A stretch of DNA of 29,917 nucleotides from Deinococcus ruber (GTDB lineage: Bacteria; Deinococcota; Deinococci; Deinococcales; Deinococcaceae): NCBI RefSeq assembly GCF_014648095.1, contig NZ_BMQL01000057.1, forward strand, positions 1 through 29,917, in the 5' to 3' direction. Position numbers and translations under genes: made by a program. Under the pieces are notes generated by a model. That model saw nothing but the letters and a program-made list of their open reading frames with translations, was not told the origin of the DNA and did not search any database. The first letter of the stretch is position 1; every line of letters starts with the position of its first letter. Below are positions 7,399 to 16,270 of the stretch, piece after piece.

Positions 7399-9585
7399 GT
7401 GAGAGCGGCGTCAGGGCATCTCCCGTACAGTGCAGAGGTGCCACATTCGCGTGTCCGTACAGACCCTCAGGACGTTCCGTCGACGAACACGGACGCCATC
7501 CGTCCTGACGTGGCGGCGGCCGCGTTCGATAGCACCGTCGCCCTGATTGTGGTGCTCGACCGCGCGGGCCAGATCGTTCGCTTCAATGCCGCGTGCGAAC
7601 GCCTGAGTGGCTACCACGAACGCGACGTGCTCGGCCAGGTGCTGTGGCCCTTGGTGCTCGACCCGCCAACCGCCCACTGGGCCGCGGCCGCCTTCGCGAA
7701 CCTGACGCCCGGGCAGCCGCTCAGCACCTACCAAAACGACTGGCTCACCGCCACCGGTGAGCACCGGCACATCATGTGGGAAACCACGTACCTGCTCGAC
7801 GCTGCCGGAGACATTGACCTGGTCGTCGCGACTGGCATTGATCTGACCGAGGAACACCGGACACAGCACGAGCAGCAAGAAAGTGAAGCGCGGTTCCGAG
7901 CGCTGTTTGACCGGTCCGCGGACGGCGTCGTGCTCATCGACCCGCACGACCCACTGATTCCCTGGCGAATTGTGGACTGCAATGCGGCATTCGCTCGTAT
8001 GAACGGCTACCCACCCGAGCGCCTGATCGGTCATTCCATCGATCTGCTCCACGAAACCCCCCTGATGGCCACCCAAGGCCCCCAGCTGCTCACCTGGATC
8101 CGCACGCAAGGCGAACACGCGCGCGGCGAAGGCACCCACCGGCATGCGGATGGTCGGGTGTTCCCCATTGAGAGCAGCTCCTGCGTGATTACGCTGGGTG
8201 GGCGTGAACTGGTCCTGGGGATCGACCGGGACATCTCCGAACGAAAACACGCCCAGGCGCAGCTTCAGGCTCTGAATGAGCGCCTGGCGCACGACGCGTC
8301 CCATGACGTCTTGACTGGCCTTCCCAACCGGGCGATGCTGCTGGAGCGGCTCGACACGGAATTGCGGCGGGCCGCCCGCAGCGAAACGGCGGTTGCGGTG
8401 ATGTTTGTGGATCTGGATGGGTTCAAACACGTGAACGATACGCTGGGGCACGCGGCGGGCGACACGGTGCTGCGGACCGTGGCTACGCGGCTGCAGTGCC
8501 TGTTGCGGCCCAGTGATACGGTCGCGCGGGTGGGGGGCGACGAGTTTGTGGTGGTGCTCCCTGACATGAACATGGCCCATGACGCCGCGCGCGTCGCGCA
8601 GCGGCTCCAGGCGGAGGTGAGTCGACCGATGCCGATTCAGGGGATGGACATCACCATCAACTGCAGTATCGGGATCAGTGTGTCTCCGCAGGACGGCCAC
8701 GACGTGGACACGCTGCTGCGGCACGCGGACCTGGCGATGTATGACATCAAAAAAGCGGGCAAACACGCCGTGTGCTTCTACGAGCCCATCATGAATGCCG
8801 AGGCGCAGGCGCGTCTGCAGACCGAGACGCGCCTGCGCGCGGCCATCATGCGGCAGACACTGACGGTGCATTACCAGCCGCAGGTGGACGTGATCAGCGG
8901 ACACTGGCTGGGCCTGGAAGCGCTGGCCCGCTGGACCGATGCGGACTTAGGAGTGGTGAGTCCTGACGAGTTCATTCCGGTTGCCGAGGAAACCGGGCTG
9001 ATCATGCCACTGGGGGCGTGGGTGTTGAACGAGGCCTGTCGCCAGGCCGCCGCATGGACGCTCCGGGTGCCGATGGCGGTAAATGTCTCGCCTCTGCAGA
9101 TCGTGCACCCAGAATTTGTCGACATTGTCGCCCAGGCGTTGGATCGGTACGGCATGTCGCCCCAGCTGTTGAAACTGGAGGTAACCGAACGCCTGGGCCT
9201 GCACGAGTCCGTCCTGGCCGCCGAGTCCATGGGCCGCCTGCGGTCGTTGGGTGTCACCTTGTCGCTGGACGACTTCGGCGCTGGGCAGTCTGCCGTGGCG
9301 TCGCTGCTGGAGTTGGCATTTCAGGAGGTGAAGCTGGACCGCTCCCTGCTGGCCAACGTGACCGACGATCCGGCGTCGTGGCAGGTGCTGGGCGCGCTGC
9401 TGGCCCTGGCGCGCGGCCTTAACCTGTCCGTGGTGATGGAGGGGGTGGAAACGCCGCTGCAGCTGCACGTGGTCCGCACGCTGGGCTGCACGGTGGCGCA
9501 GGGCTACCTGACGGGTTGCCCGAGCCCGCCGACGGAGATGGCGCAGTTGCTGGCGTTTGGTTCAGCAACGCGTCCCGCGAACTGA
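7399..9585 (+). CDS. PAS-PAS-GGDEF-EAL bifunctional c-di-GMP enzyme
   Basis: Predicted to make and/or break cyclic di-GMP under control of two PAS sensors; 728 residues and no membrane segment, so cytoplasmic. PAS1 covers about residues 40-150, PAS2 about 162-282, GGDEF about 295-455 and EAL about 465-718. The cyclase site is intact (GGDEF at 379-383), and an RPSD inhibitory site sits five residues before it (370-373). The phosphodiesterase side keeps Glu507 of EAL, the NVS asparagine, EVTE, DD of DDFGAG, the lysine of VKLD, EGVE and QGY, so both halves look catalytically competent. The start is given as GTG at 7399; later GTGs at 7438 and beyond are possible because no strong ribosome site marks any of them. 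Ligands of the PAS domains are unknown. Confidence 0.93.
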   Translation: MRAASGHLPYSAEVPHSRVRTDPQDVPSTNTDAIRPDVAAAAFDSTVALIVVLDRAGQIVRFNAACERLSGYHERDVLGQVLWPLVLDPPTAHWAAAAFANLTPGQPLSTYQNDWLTATGEHRHIMWETTYLLDAAGDIDLVVATGIDLTEEHRTQHEQQESEARFRALFDRSADGVVLIDPHDPLIPWRIVDCNAAFARMNGYPPERLIGHSIDLLHETPLMATQGPQLLTWIRTQGEHARGEGTHRHADGRVFPIESSSCVITLGGRELVLGIDRDISERKHAQAQLQALNERLAHDASHDVLTGLPNRAMLLERLDTELRRAARSETAVAVMFVDLDGFKHVNDTLGHAAGDTVLRTVATRLQCLLRPSDTVARVGGDEFVVVLPDMNMAHDAARVAQRLQAEVSRPMPIQGMDITINCSIGISVSPQDGHDVDTLLRHADLAMYDIKKAGKHAVCFYEPIMNAEAQARLQTETRLRAAIMRQTLTVHYQPQVDVISGHWLGLEALARWTDADLGVVSPDEFIPVAEETGLIMPLGAWVLNEACRQAAAWTLRVPMAVNVSPLQIVHPEFVDIVAQALDRYGMSPQLLKLEVTERLGLHESVLAAESMGRLRSLGVTLSLDDFGAGQSAVASLLELAFQEVKLDRSLLANVTDDPASWQVLGALLALARGLNLSVVMEGVETPLQLHVVRTLGCTVAQGYLTGCPSPPTEMAQLLAFGSATRPAN

Positions 9586-9699
9586 CGGCACCCGCCAGCC
9601 TACACTGCAGAAGGCGTCGTCCGGTTGTGTTACCTTCATCGTGTTGGTGTCGGCTGACCCGCCGTCACCGACCCACAGCCCTCACGCCACCGATGTCCC

Positions 9700-10367
9700 A
9701 TGACCATTATCCAGCATGCGATTTGGCGGTACCACCGTTTTCCTGTGAGTGATCGGGACGTTCAAGCATTGCTTCACCAGCGCGGCACAGAGGTCAGTCA
9801 CGAGACGCTCCGCGAGGGGTGCATGAAATTCAGTTCCCTGTTCGCGGAAGAACGGCGCCACTGGGAACCCCGGCGGGGTTCCCGGTGGTCACTGGATAAG
9901 GTCTGTACCAGCGTCGATGGTGTTCGTCACTGGCTCTGGCGAGCTGAGGACCAGAACGGCTTCGTGCTCGACGTTCTCCTCCAAAGACACCGAGACACGG
10001 AAGAGGCGAAGATCTTCCTGACTAACCTCTCGGGTGAATACGATGTCCCAGAAGTCCATTCATCCTGATCAGCTCAGCAGCGACAGAGTCGCCGTCCGGG
10101 AGATTCCAAGCTTGGTCAACGTCGACCATCAGCAGATCCTCTCGACGGCCCGCTGCAACAACATCGTTGAGCAGTCTCACCGTCCTACACCACGTTAAGA
10201 ACGACAACAAGGATTCAAGCGGCGGAAACGCGCGCAGGACGTTCTACGCTTGCATGCACGTTTCGAGAACCTCCACCATGACACCAGCACGAGCGTTCCA
10301 GCCGTCACCCGGAGAATCAATCAGCGAACCGCTTTTCAAACGTGGTCAACCGTTGCGGCAGGGGTAG
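9700..10367 (+). pseudogene. IS6-family transposase remnant
   Basis: The N-terminal half is open from the ATG at 9700 to 10068 and shows the IS6 pattern (AIWRYHRFPVSDRDV, then SLDKVCTSVDGVRHWLWRA with the first catalytic Asp). A frameshift near 10055 moves the rest to another frame, where IPSLVNVDHQQ and NNIVEQSH (the glutamate of the DDE triad region) are readable. A TAA at 10196-10198 interrupts that frame before GFKRRKRAQ and LRLHARFENLH. With a frameshift and a nonsense codon it cannot encode a working enzyme. I could not find terminal inverted repeats. It lies directly downstream of the GGDEF-EAL gene. Confidence 0.8.
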
Positions 10368-10387
10368 CCTGAAGTTCAGGCCCCTGC
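10358..10387. other. Long imperfect hairpin after the IS6 remnant
   Basis: GCAGGGG (10358-10364) pairs with CCCCTGC (10381-10387), and CCTGAA (10368-10373) pairs with TTCAGG (10375-10380) around a one-base loop, leaving a 3-base bulge. No T-tract follows on either strand, so it is not a classic terminator. It could be a transposon-end structure or a transcript barrier. Confidence 0.5.
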
Positions 10388-10466
10388 GCTCAGCAGGCCG
10401 TCAAACCAGTTCAGGCAACACAACCCGTCGTCCGCTTCAGCAGTGGTAGGGCTTGGCAGGGCGTTC

Positions 10467-10645
10467 CTAACGACTGAGCTGGAGGACGCCAGTCTCACGA
10501 CGCAGCAGGTGTTTCCGCTGCTTGTTGGCGTACATGCAGGCGTCGGCCAGTTCCAGCAGGGCAGATTCAGTGCCTTCGTGGCTGTGGGCCATCCCGACGC
10601 TGACGCCCATCAGGCCTGCCACCTGTCGAGCAGCAAGAAATGCGC
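10467..10645 (-). pseudogene. C-terminal remnant of a GGDEF domain
   Basis: About 58 codons on the minus strand end in TAG at 10467. They carry the terminal pattern of a diguanylate cyclase domain: an amphipathic helix (FLAARQVAGL), a VSVGMA strand, then LLELADACMYANKQRKH, the usual last helix. The catalytic GGDEF segment and everything before it are missing. The homology stops abruptly near 10645, exactly where an ISL3 transposase remnant begins on the other strand, so a transposon insertion and deletion most likely removed the rest. The frame stays open further upstream, but that part is antisense to the transposase. Confidence 0.65.
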
Positions 10646-11506
10646 CATCTACCCTTCTCGCCGTACCTCCAACATCGCTTCGCGCAAGGGGAGCGCAACG
10701 CTGGACAACTTTTACGCGAGGTGCGCCAGCAGGGGTTTTCTGGCTCACGGAAACGGGTCGCGCACTGGATGCAGCTGCGCCGCACCATCCCAGCAAAGAC
10801 CACGCCAGGCCCGTCTGTCGCGACAGCAGTGAAGTGCGGATCGATCCCACCGTCCAATCACACCGTGAGCGGTGCGTCAGAGCGGGCGTGGACGTTTCAG
10901 CACCTGATCTAGACCATGATCCGAGATCAGACCAAGCTCGACACGCAGGATCAACAGGTGCTCGCGGCTATCAACGCTCGTTCTGAGGTCGTGAGCTGTG
11001 CTCACGACCTCACTCAGGCCTTCACACGGTTAATGCGTGAACGACAGCCGCAGGCCCTCGAACCCTGGTTCCAGTCCGCGAAGACGTCTGGTTTGCCGGA
11101 TTTTGTGACGTTCGCCCGCGGTCTTGAACGCGATGTTGTAGCGCTCAAGGCGGCCCTCCTGCTAAGGTGGTCAAATGGCCCCGTTGAGGGCATTTTCAAC
11201 AACATCAAATTGATCAAACGCCAAGCGTATGGCCGAGCTTCATTTCAACTCCTGCGACAACGCGTCCTGATGGCCATGTGGCGAGCAATCATCAAAAATG
11301 ACGGTGAACGGGTTCGGGGGTTCACTCCAGTACTTCGGCACCGACAGACCCCGACATGGACACCCTTGGCCGACACGCCCTCGGCATCAGATCCCTGTTT
11401 CCAGGGCATGGACGCGCCGTCACCCCCACGCTTATGGCCGCGGCCTCCCACGACCAAATCAGAAGGCACTTCGATGGACAGGGGCGGCACATTCACCGGT
11501 GCCTAG
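10640..11506 (+). pseudogene. ISL3-family transposase remnant (N-terminus missing, in-frame stop)
   Basis: The readable part begins at about 10646 with PYLQHRFAQGERNAGQLL and GSRKRVAHWM, the ISL3 middle region. A TAG at 10910-10912 breaks the frame. The same frame continues with the conserved end: FARGLERDVVALKAALL, then WSNGPVEG and LIKRQAYGRASF, in which the catalytic Glu is VEG. Homology fades near 11310; the open frame to 11506 after that is probably chance. The N-terminal zinc-finger and helix-turn-helix parts are absent, and the upstream edge abuts a GGDEF remnant on the other strand. No terminal repeats were identified. Confidence 0.78.
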
Positions 11507-11688
11507 GTGCCGATCTTCCTGCCGAATTACCCCATTCCGCGCCCGCCAGCGAGGCGATGACCTCACACGCCCTGCAGCGAGCTTCCAGCAGGGCTGGTTG
11601 ATCTGTCGACACGCAGCTGTTCACACCTCACTCCGTGGATAAGGGCAACATAAAGTCATCGCAAACAGCAATCCGCAATGATATCCGC

Positions 11689-12378
11689 ATGACCCAGTTG
11701 CACGTCCTTATCATTGACGACGACGACGATATCGCCCGCCTCCTGCAGCTTGATCTCCAAGACGCTGGCTATCACACCAGCCGCGCCGACTCCGTTGTCA
11801 AAGGACTGATCTTGGCGCGTGAACATGCCCCAGATCTGCTGCTGCTGGATCTTGGCTTACCAGACGGTGACGGACGCGACGTCCTCACGCGGCTGCGGAA
11901 GAACAGTCAGGTGCCGATTATTGTGCTGACCGCCCGCGACGTCATTGAGGAAAAAGTAGAGTTGTTGACGCTTGGGGCGGATGATTACGTGGTCAAGCCC
12001 TTTCAGCTCCAAGAGTTGCTGGCACGCATCGCGGTGCAGTTTCGCCAGGAGGTGGAGGCGTCACTTCAGGTGAGCGGGTTAGAAGTGCGGCTTCAGCAGC
12101 GACTCGTGCTGTACGGGGGGCAGGAGTTGCCTTTAACGCCCACGGAATTTGAACTGTTGGCGTTGTTGATGCAGCAGCCCGGTCGGGTGTATTCACGCCA
12201 AGAGCTCATCGAGACCCTCCGGACAAAGGAGACGCTGCGCGAGAACAGCAACGTCATGGACGTGCACATGGCCAACCTCCGCAGCAAACTCCGCGACCAC
12301 GGCGCGTACAGCTACCTGCGAACCGTACGGGGGTATGGATACGCCCTGCGAGGGCCACAGTCAATCGACCCGCTCTAA
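11689..12378 (+). CDS. OmpR/PhoB-family response regulator
   Basis: Two-component transcription factor, 229 residues. The receiver domain spans about 1-120 with an acidic pocket at Asp10/Asp11, phospho-acceptor Asp54 (LLLLDLGLPDGDG), the switch Thr81 and Lys103 (VVKPF). The winged-helix domain follows at about 128-225 with PLTPTEFELLALL, RQELIETL and the terminal LRTVRGYGYALR. The frame is open back to 11635, but the ATG at 11689 begins the normal family N-terminus, so I chose it. Neither start has a clear ribosome site. No histidine kinase is adjacent; the nearest lies 11 kb away beside a different receiver. A decayed paralogue sits at 17744-18435. Being among GGDEF and EAL genes suggests, but does not show, control of them. 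Confidence 0.92.
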   Translation: MTQLHVLIIDDDDDIARLLQLDLQDAGYHTSRADSVVKGLILAREHAPDLLLLDLGLPDGDGRDVLTRLRKNSQVPIIVLTARDVIEEKVELLTLGADDYVVKPFQLQELLARIAVQFRQEVEASLQVSGLEVRLQQRLVLYGGQELPLTPTEFELLALLMQQPGRVYSRQELIETLRTKETLRENSNVMDVHMANLRSKLRDHGAYSYLRTVRGYGYALRGPQSIDPL

Positions 12379-12610
12379 CAGCCCCTTTAGCAGCATAGAC
12401 AGGTCGCAGAACACGCCCTGCCGCGCGGACATGAGCGACGCAGCGCACACCAACACGAGCCTCTGCCCACACCACTGACAGGACCGGGACCGTGTTCAGA
12501 CCACCGCGCTCGATGGCGATCTCACTGTGGTCGGCGTGAGCGCCTCTTAACGATGTCATCTTCCCTGTCCGTCAGACTGCCGTTTGTTGCAGCGACAGAA
12601 AGGAGGCGCC

Positions 12611-13483
12611 ATGACCGAGCAGCAACAGTGGCAGGTGATCCAGCGGGCGATGGAACTGGGTCTGAACCGCGGGATCACCCAGAAGGCAAAGGACAGCGAC
12701 ACGATCCGCTTCGCCCAGCCCATCAACGGGCGGCAGCATCTGGCTGGCAGTCTCACCAGTGCTCGTTCCCAGCTGGAAGCCGCCAACCTGCAAGCCGAAC
12801 TTATCCAGGCAGCAGCGGAGCTGGCCGACACCTTCGCTGCGCAAGCCACGCGCAGCACCGCCCGTCAAGCGGCCGTCATCCGCCACGCCAATCGACAAGC
12901 CCAGCTTGCGGCTGAACAGTGCGCCCAGGACGCGGCCATCCGCGCCGCTGACCGCGCACTCGACAACTTGTACGCCCAACTCGCGTCTGCCAGCGACGCG
13001 ACCCTCGCCCGTGTGCAGGGGCTGCTGGTGACACGCCCGCAGCGGACCCGTTTCGCGCAGATTCGCGACTACGTCCTGGAGATCCGCCCTCGTCGAGGCT
13101 CCCCTACGCCGATTTCGACTGCCATTTCAGAGCGCTTCCTGAGTCCCGCGCACACGGCCCTAGACGTTGGCAGCTTCGTTGGCGAGGACGTCAGGATGGT
13201 GGTCACTGGCCATAGCTGCCCGCCGTTCTACCGCTCACCGCGGGTGATCGACGATGCGTATCTATTCGAGTTCGAGGGCGTGCTGATGCCGTCTGTGCAC
13301 GACCGCCCCGCGACACACGCACGGCGCGTCGATGGGGAGCAACTGGCAGTCCAGCGGGGGAGAGAGCGGCAGCAGGCCGAGACGGACCCCGCCACCGATG
13401 CAGGGATCATCCGCTGCTACGTCGAGGCACATGGAACGCAGGACAGCACGGCAGGGGCGTTGGAGCAGACACTGTACACTTGA
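12611..13483 (+). CDS. Hypothetical protein with long helical N-terminal half, 290 aa
   Basis: I do not recognise this protein. It starts at an ATG preceded by AGGAGG only four bases away, the best ribosome site in the central block, so expression is likely. Residues 45-130 are rich in Ala, Gln, Leu and Arg and look like a long helix or coiled coil. Residues 135-290 are a mixed region with Pro, Arg and Gly, including GHSCPPFYRSPRV and two cysteines, but no motif I can name. There is no signal peptide or membrane segment. It stops at TGA (13481-13483), and the same frame stays open for a further 84 codons, so it may once have been longer. Confidence 0.6.
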   Translation: MTEQQQWQVIQRAMELGLNRGITQKAKDSDTIRFAQPINGRQHLAGSLTSARSQLEAANLQAELIQAAAELADTFAAQATRSTARQAAVIRHANRQAQLAAEQCAQDAAIRAADRALDNLYAQLASASDATLARVQGLLVTRPQRTRFAQIRDYVLEIRPRRGSPTPISTAISERFLSPAHTALDVGSFVGEDVRMVVTGHSCPPFYRSPRVIDDAYLFEFEGVLMPSVHDRPATHARRVDGEQLAVQRGRERQQAETDPATDAGIIRCYVEAHGTQDSTAGALEQTLYT

Positions 13484-13492
13484 CAGCCCTCG

Positions 13493-13738
13493 GTGCTCAG
13501 CGACAGCACCATTACGCTCAGCTGCTCGGCGCAAGGCATGCTGCGGGTCGGGGTGCACGCCGCCCCTTCCGGCGATTGGCACACCGACCGCATCACTTAC
13601 ACGCTGGCCCCACAGTTATACCCACAGGCCGTGTTGACGGCCCTCGCGCGGCTCGCGCCGTTGAAGGCCGCACGTGTGCTGCAGACGGCCACTCAACAGC
13701 ACCGAAGCAGGAGCGGCGGCAAACACTCGTCCTGTTGA
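13493..13738 (+). CDS. Small ORF in frame with the upstream gene, possibly its detached C-terminus
   Basis: Eighty-one codons from a GTG at 13493, in the same frame as the preceding gene and separated from it only by one TGA and three codons. The sequence (LSDSTITLSC, then SGDWHTDRITYTLAPQLYP and a closing helix) looks more protein-like than random, with alternating strand-like stretches followed by ALARLAPLKAARVL. There is no good ribosome site. It may be the C-terminal domain of the upstream protein cut off by a nonsense mutation, a translationally coupled small protein, or a chance frame. Function is unknown. Confidence 0.35.
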   Translation: MLSDSTITLSCSAQGMLRVGVHAAPSGDWHTDRITYTLAPQLYPQAVLTALARLAPLKAARVLQTATQQHRSRSGGKHSSC

Positions 13739-14169
13739 GGTCCATAAGCCGCTGAAATCGGGCGTGTGGCAGCACCGCTGAACAGACCTCGCCTCGTTCG
13801 CAGGAGGTCGAAGAATCAAGAGGTGCGCCGTCGTCAGGGCAGACCGTCTTCGCGCGTGCGCCCGGATCGTCCGAACCGACTGGGGCATGACCCTCAAGGG
13901 TCGTTGAGGGGTTAATGGGACAGGTGCCCTCAAACCATCGTCGCCCGTGCGTCTGAGTCCACGTTGATGCCGCTGGCTTACTGATTGGTGTCCGTTCACT
14001 CCTCAGAAAAAACCTCTTCCCAGACGCCATTTACGTAACATAGACATACAAGAACGTGGTGGGTTGTTTGGATCTCGATCAGCCATCGGATCCTCGCACT
14101 TGTCTTGGCGCGAGTTGATTGTGCTGATGTCCGACTCTAAAGGGGAGTTAGGACCGAGCGTCCTGAAGA
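13739..14169. other. Intergenic stretch without a supported gene
   Basis: Frames here on either strand give only low-complexity translations with no family resemblance, so I call none. A small palindrome (GACCC-TCAA-GGGTC) lies near 13887-13900. The right part leads into the promoter proposed for the TPR-GGDEF gene. Confidence 0.5.
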
Positions 14170-14198
14170 TTGAGTGCGGTGTCAGAATCAAGTATGAG
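14170..14198 (+). promoter_or_regulatory. Candidate sigma-70-type promoter for the TPR-GGDEF gene
   Basis: TTGAGT (14170-14175), a 17-base spacer and TATGAG (14193-14198) each match the consensus at four of six positions. Transcription would start near 14205, giving a leader of about 18 bases before the ATG at 14223. Found by eye only. Confidence 0.4.
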
Positions 14199-14222
14199 GC
14201 AGGTGCATACAGTGGCAGATGT

Positions 14223-15737
14223 ATGTCGGCCCTGGAAGACCGCACAGAACGCGCTTGGAACCTGCGGATGAGCGATCCGCAAACGGCGCGTCAGCTGGCA
14301 GAACAGAGCCGCGAACACCCCGGCGCGGCCATCGTGCTGGCCTACGCTCAGTGGCGGGCCAGCGCCTACGATGAAGCCTTGACGCTGATCGGGCACCATG
14401 AAGAAGCGTTACGGACGCAGGAAGCGCTTCGGTGGCTCGCGCGTGCCATCGGGATTCGTGGCGATGTCCTGCTGGCCATCGGCCAGGAACGACAGGCGCT
14501 GAGCTGTTTCCAAGAGCAGTTCCGGCTGGCACAGCAGGTTCAGGACGTTGAAATGGAGGGACTTGCGCATAACGACACCGGCGTCCTCCTCATCTGGGAC
14601 GATCCCGAGCGGGCTGCCCAACGGTTTCAGTTAGCGTACGAGCTCTTCAAAGGCGCAGGAGCGGGCCATGAGGCGAACCTGGGCCTCTGTGCCCTCAACC
14701 TCAGCGTCGCGCACCGTGAGCTGGGACATCATGACCTCAGCGATATCTTTCTCCGGGAGGCAGAGGCACTGATTTTGAGTGCGCGGGCGTGGCCGTACTG
14801 GATCGGAGTTATCAACCAGCGGCTGCTGCGCCTCGCAGGGCAACACCGGATTGAGGAGGCCCGGCAGCTAGTACGCGACACTCAGACGCTCGATTTGCCT
14901 GAAGACAGCCGACATACACTGCAATTCTTCTACGCCAAGGCAGAGCTCGAACACGGAAATGCTCAAGCAGCACTCACACGCCTCAAGAGCCTGACCCTGT
15001 GGCTTGAAACGCGCCAGGACATGCTCGACGATTATCTGGACGCCTTAACCCGCGCACAGCATGCCACTGGAGATCTGCCGGGCGCGTATGACACCCTCCG
15101 GCAGCTCCTCCAGGCTGTGAAAGCCCGGCACGCCCGCGAGCGCACCACCGAACTCAAGACGCTCGAGGTGATGCAGCGCACCGCAGAAGCACACAAAGCC
15201 GCTTCGGCACTCCGAGCGCAGGCGGCCACGCTGCAGGCGATGCACCAGTCCTCTGAGGAACTCAGTCTGACGGATGAACTCACTGGCGTCAGCAACCGAC
15301 GTCAGCTGACGCAGTGGACGCTCCGTCAGCGTGAGAAACCGCAGCCCCTGACCATAGCTTTTATCGACATTGACAACTTCAAACGCGTGAATGACCAGTA
15401 CGGTCATACAATCGGTGATCAGGTGCTTCGCACGGTGGCACGCCTGATGCATCGCCTCCTGCAGCCCAGTGACCTGATCGTTCGCTTGGGCGGTGACGAG
15501 TTCGTCGTCATCCGGCCTTCAGCACAAGTGGACGAGTTCCAAGCAGCTCTAGAAACGCTGCGCCAAGCATGTCAAGACCATGCCTGGCCCATGGACGCAC
15601 CGGTCACGCTGAGCATTGGGTTGACACCCGGTGATGGGGATCTGGACACGGCCCTGCGCGCAGCGGACCGGGCGATGTATACAGTCAAGGCGCAAGGGAA
15701 GAATCAAGTTCTGATATTCCCATCTACAGATGAATGA
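14223..15737 (+). CDS. TPR-repeat diguanylate cyclase (GGDEF)
   Basis: Predicted cytoplasmic diguanylate cyclase, 504 residues, making c-di-GMP from two GTP. About residues 1-310 are helical TPR-like repeats (for instance ERAAQRFQLAYELFKGAG and GDLPGAYDTLRQLLQA), a protein-interaction sensor. A coiled stretch at 310-340 links to the GGDEF domain at about 345-500. The catalytic GGDEF is at 423-427 and the metal and substrate residues around DIDNFKRVND are intact. The inhibitory RxxD site five residues upstream reads QPSD, lacking the arginine, so classic product inhibition is doubtful. The frame extends back to a TTG at 14064, but the N-terminal extension is unlike a TPR protein. ATG 14223 fits the proposed promoter, although no strong ribosome site is seen. 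Confidence 0.9.
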   Translation: MSALEDRTERAWNLRMSDPQTARQLAEQSREHPGAAIVLAYAQWRASAYDEALTLIGHHEEALRTQEALRWLARAIGIRGDVLLAIGQERQALSCFQEQFRLAQQVQDVEMEGLAHNDTGVLLIWDDPERAAQRFQLAYELFKGAGAGHEANLGLCALNLSVAHRELGHHDLSDIFLREAEALILSARAWPYWIGVINQRLLRLAGQHRIEEARQLVRDTQTLDLPEDSRHTLQFFYAKAELEHGNAQAALTRLKSLTLWLETRQDMLDDYLDALTRAQHATGDLPGAYDTLRQLLQAVKARHARERTTELKTLEVMQRTAEAHKAASALRAQAATLQAMHQSSEELSLTDELTGVSNRRQLTQWTLRQREKPQPLTIAFIDIDNFKRVNDQYGHTIGDQVLRTVARLMHRLLQPSDLIVRLGGDEFVVIRPSAQVDEFQAALETLRQACQDHAWPMDAPVTLSIGLTPGDGDLDTALRAADRAMYTVKAQGKNQVLIFPSTDE

Positions 15738-16270
15738 CCCCGGTCCTGTTGCTGTGTGGAGCGTCTGCTGAGTCATCGAACTGGACACAGGAGACAGCGA
15801 AAGACGGATTCCCGAACGAATGGATGCTCATAAGCACGCCTTGAGTGATTCGACGCCCGCTGATTCGGAGGTCTTGAAGATGCCTGCCTGCTGGAGCGGG
15901 TGCGGTGTTTTCGGGGACTGGCGAAAAGAAGGTGGTCGCCGTCGCCATCAGTTTGGACCTGCTGACACGGTTGCGGGTGAAATGGCCGAGGTTGAGTGAT
16001 CAGGACGTGCTGCGCGCGGCTGCCTGGGCCGTCGTCAGGGCGAGTGACGGTACTGCTGACCCAGTGCCACCCCAGTGGAACCCTGCCTTCGATCAGCGAG
16101 GCGCTGATCGACACGTGCGTCAGCAAGACACGCATCCCACTCCATGCCACAACCGATGTGTGACCCACAGGTGGGCAGGTGAACAGATACCTGTCGTGCG
16201 CGTCTTCCATGCCCGTCGCCGGGAGCTGCAGAGGTCGCCCTGGGTGCTGGATCCAGTCGAAGCGGCGGCG
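15738..16270. other. Intergenic stretch with a possible decayed small ORF
   Basis: On the plus strand a GTG at 15905 opens a frame whose first ~45 codons look protein-like (VVAVAISLDLLTRLRVKW, then DQDVLRAAAWAVVRAS). At about 16050 a shift to another frame would continue plausibly (LLTQCHPSGTLPSISEAL) to a TGA near 16160. It resembles a small frameshifted gene of unknown family but could be chance. The minus-strand frame across the same bases has no recognisable content. Confidence 0.3.
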
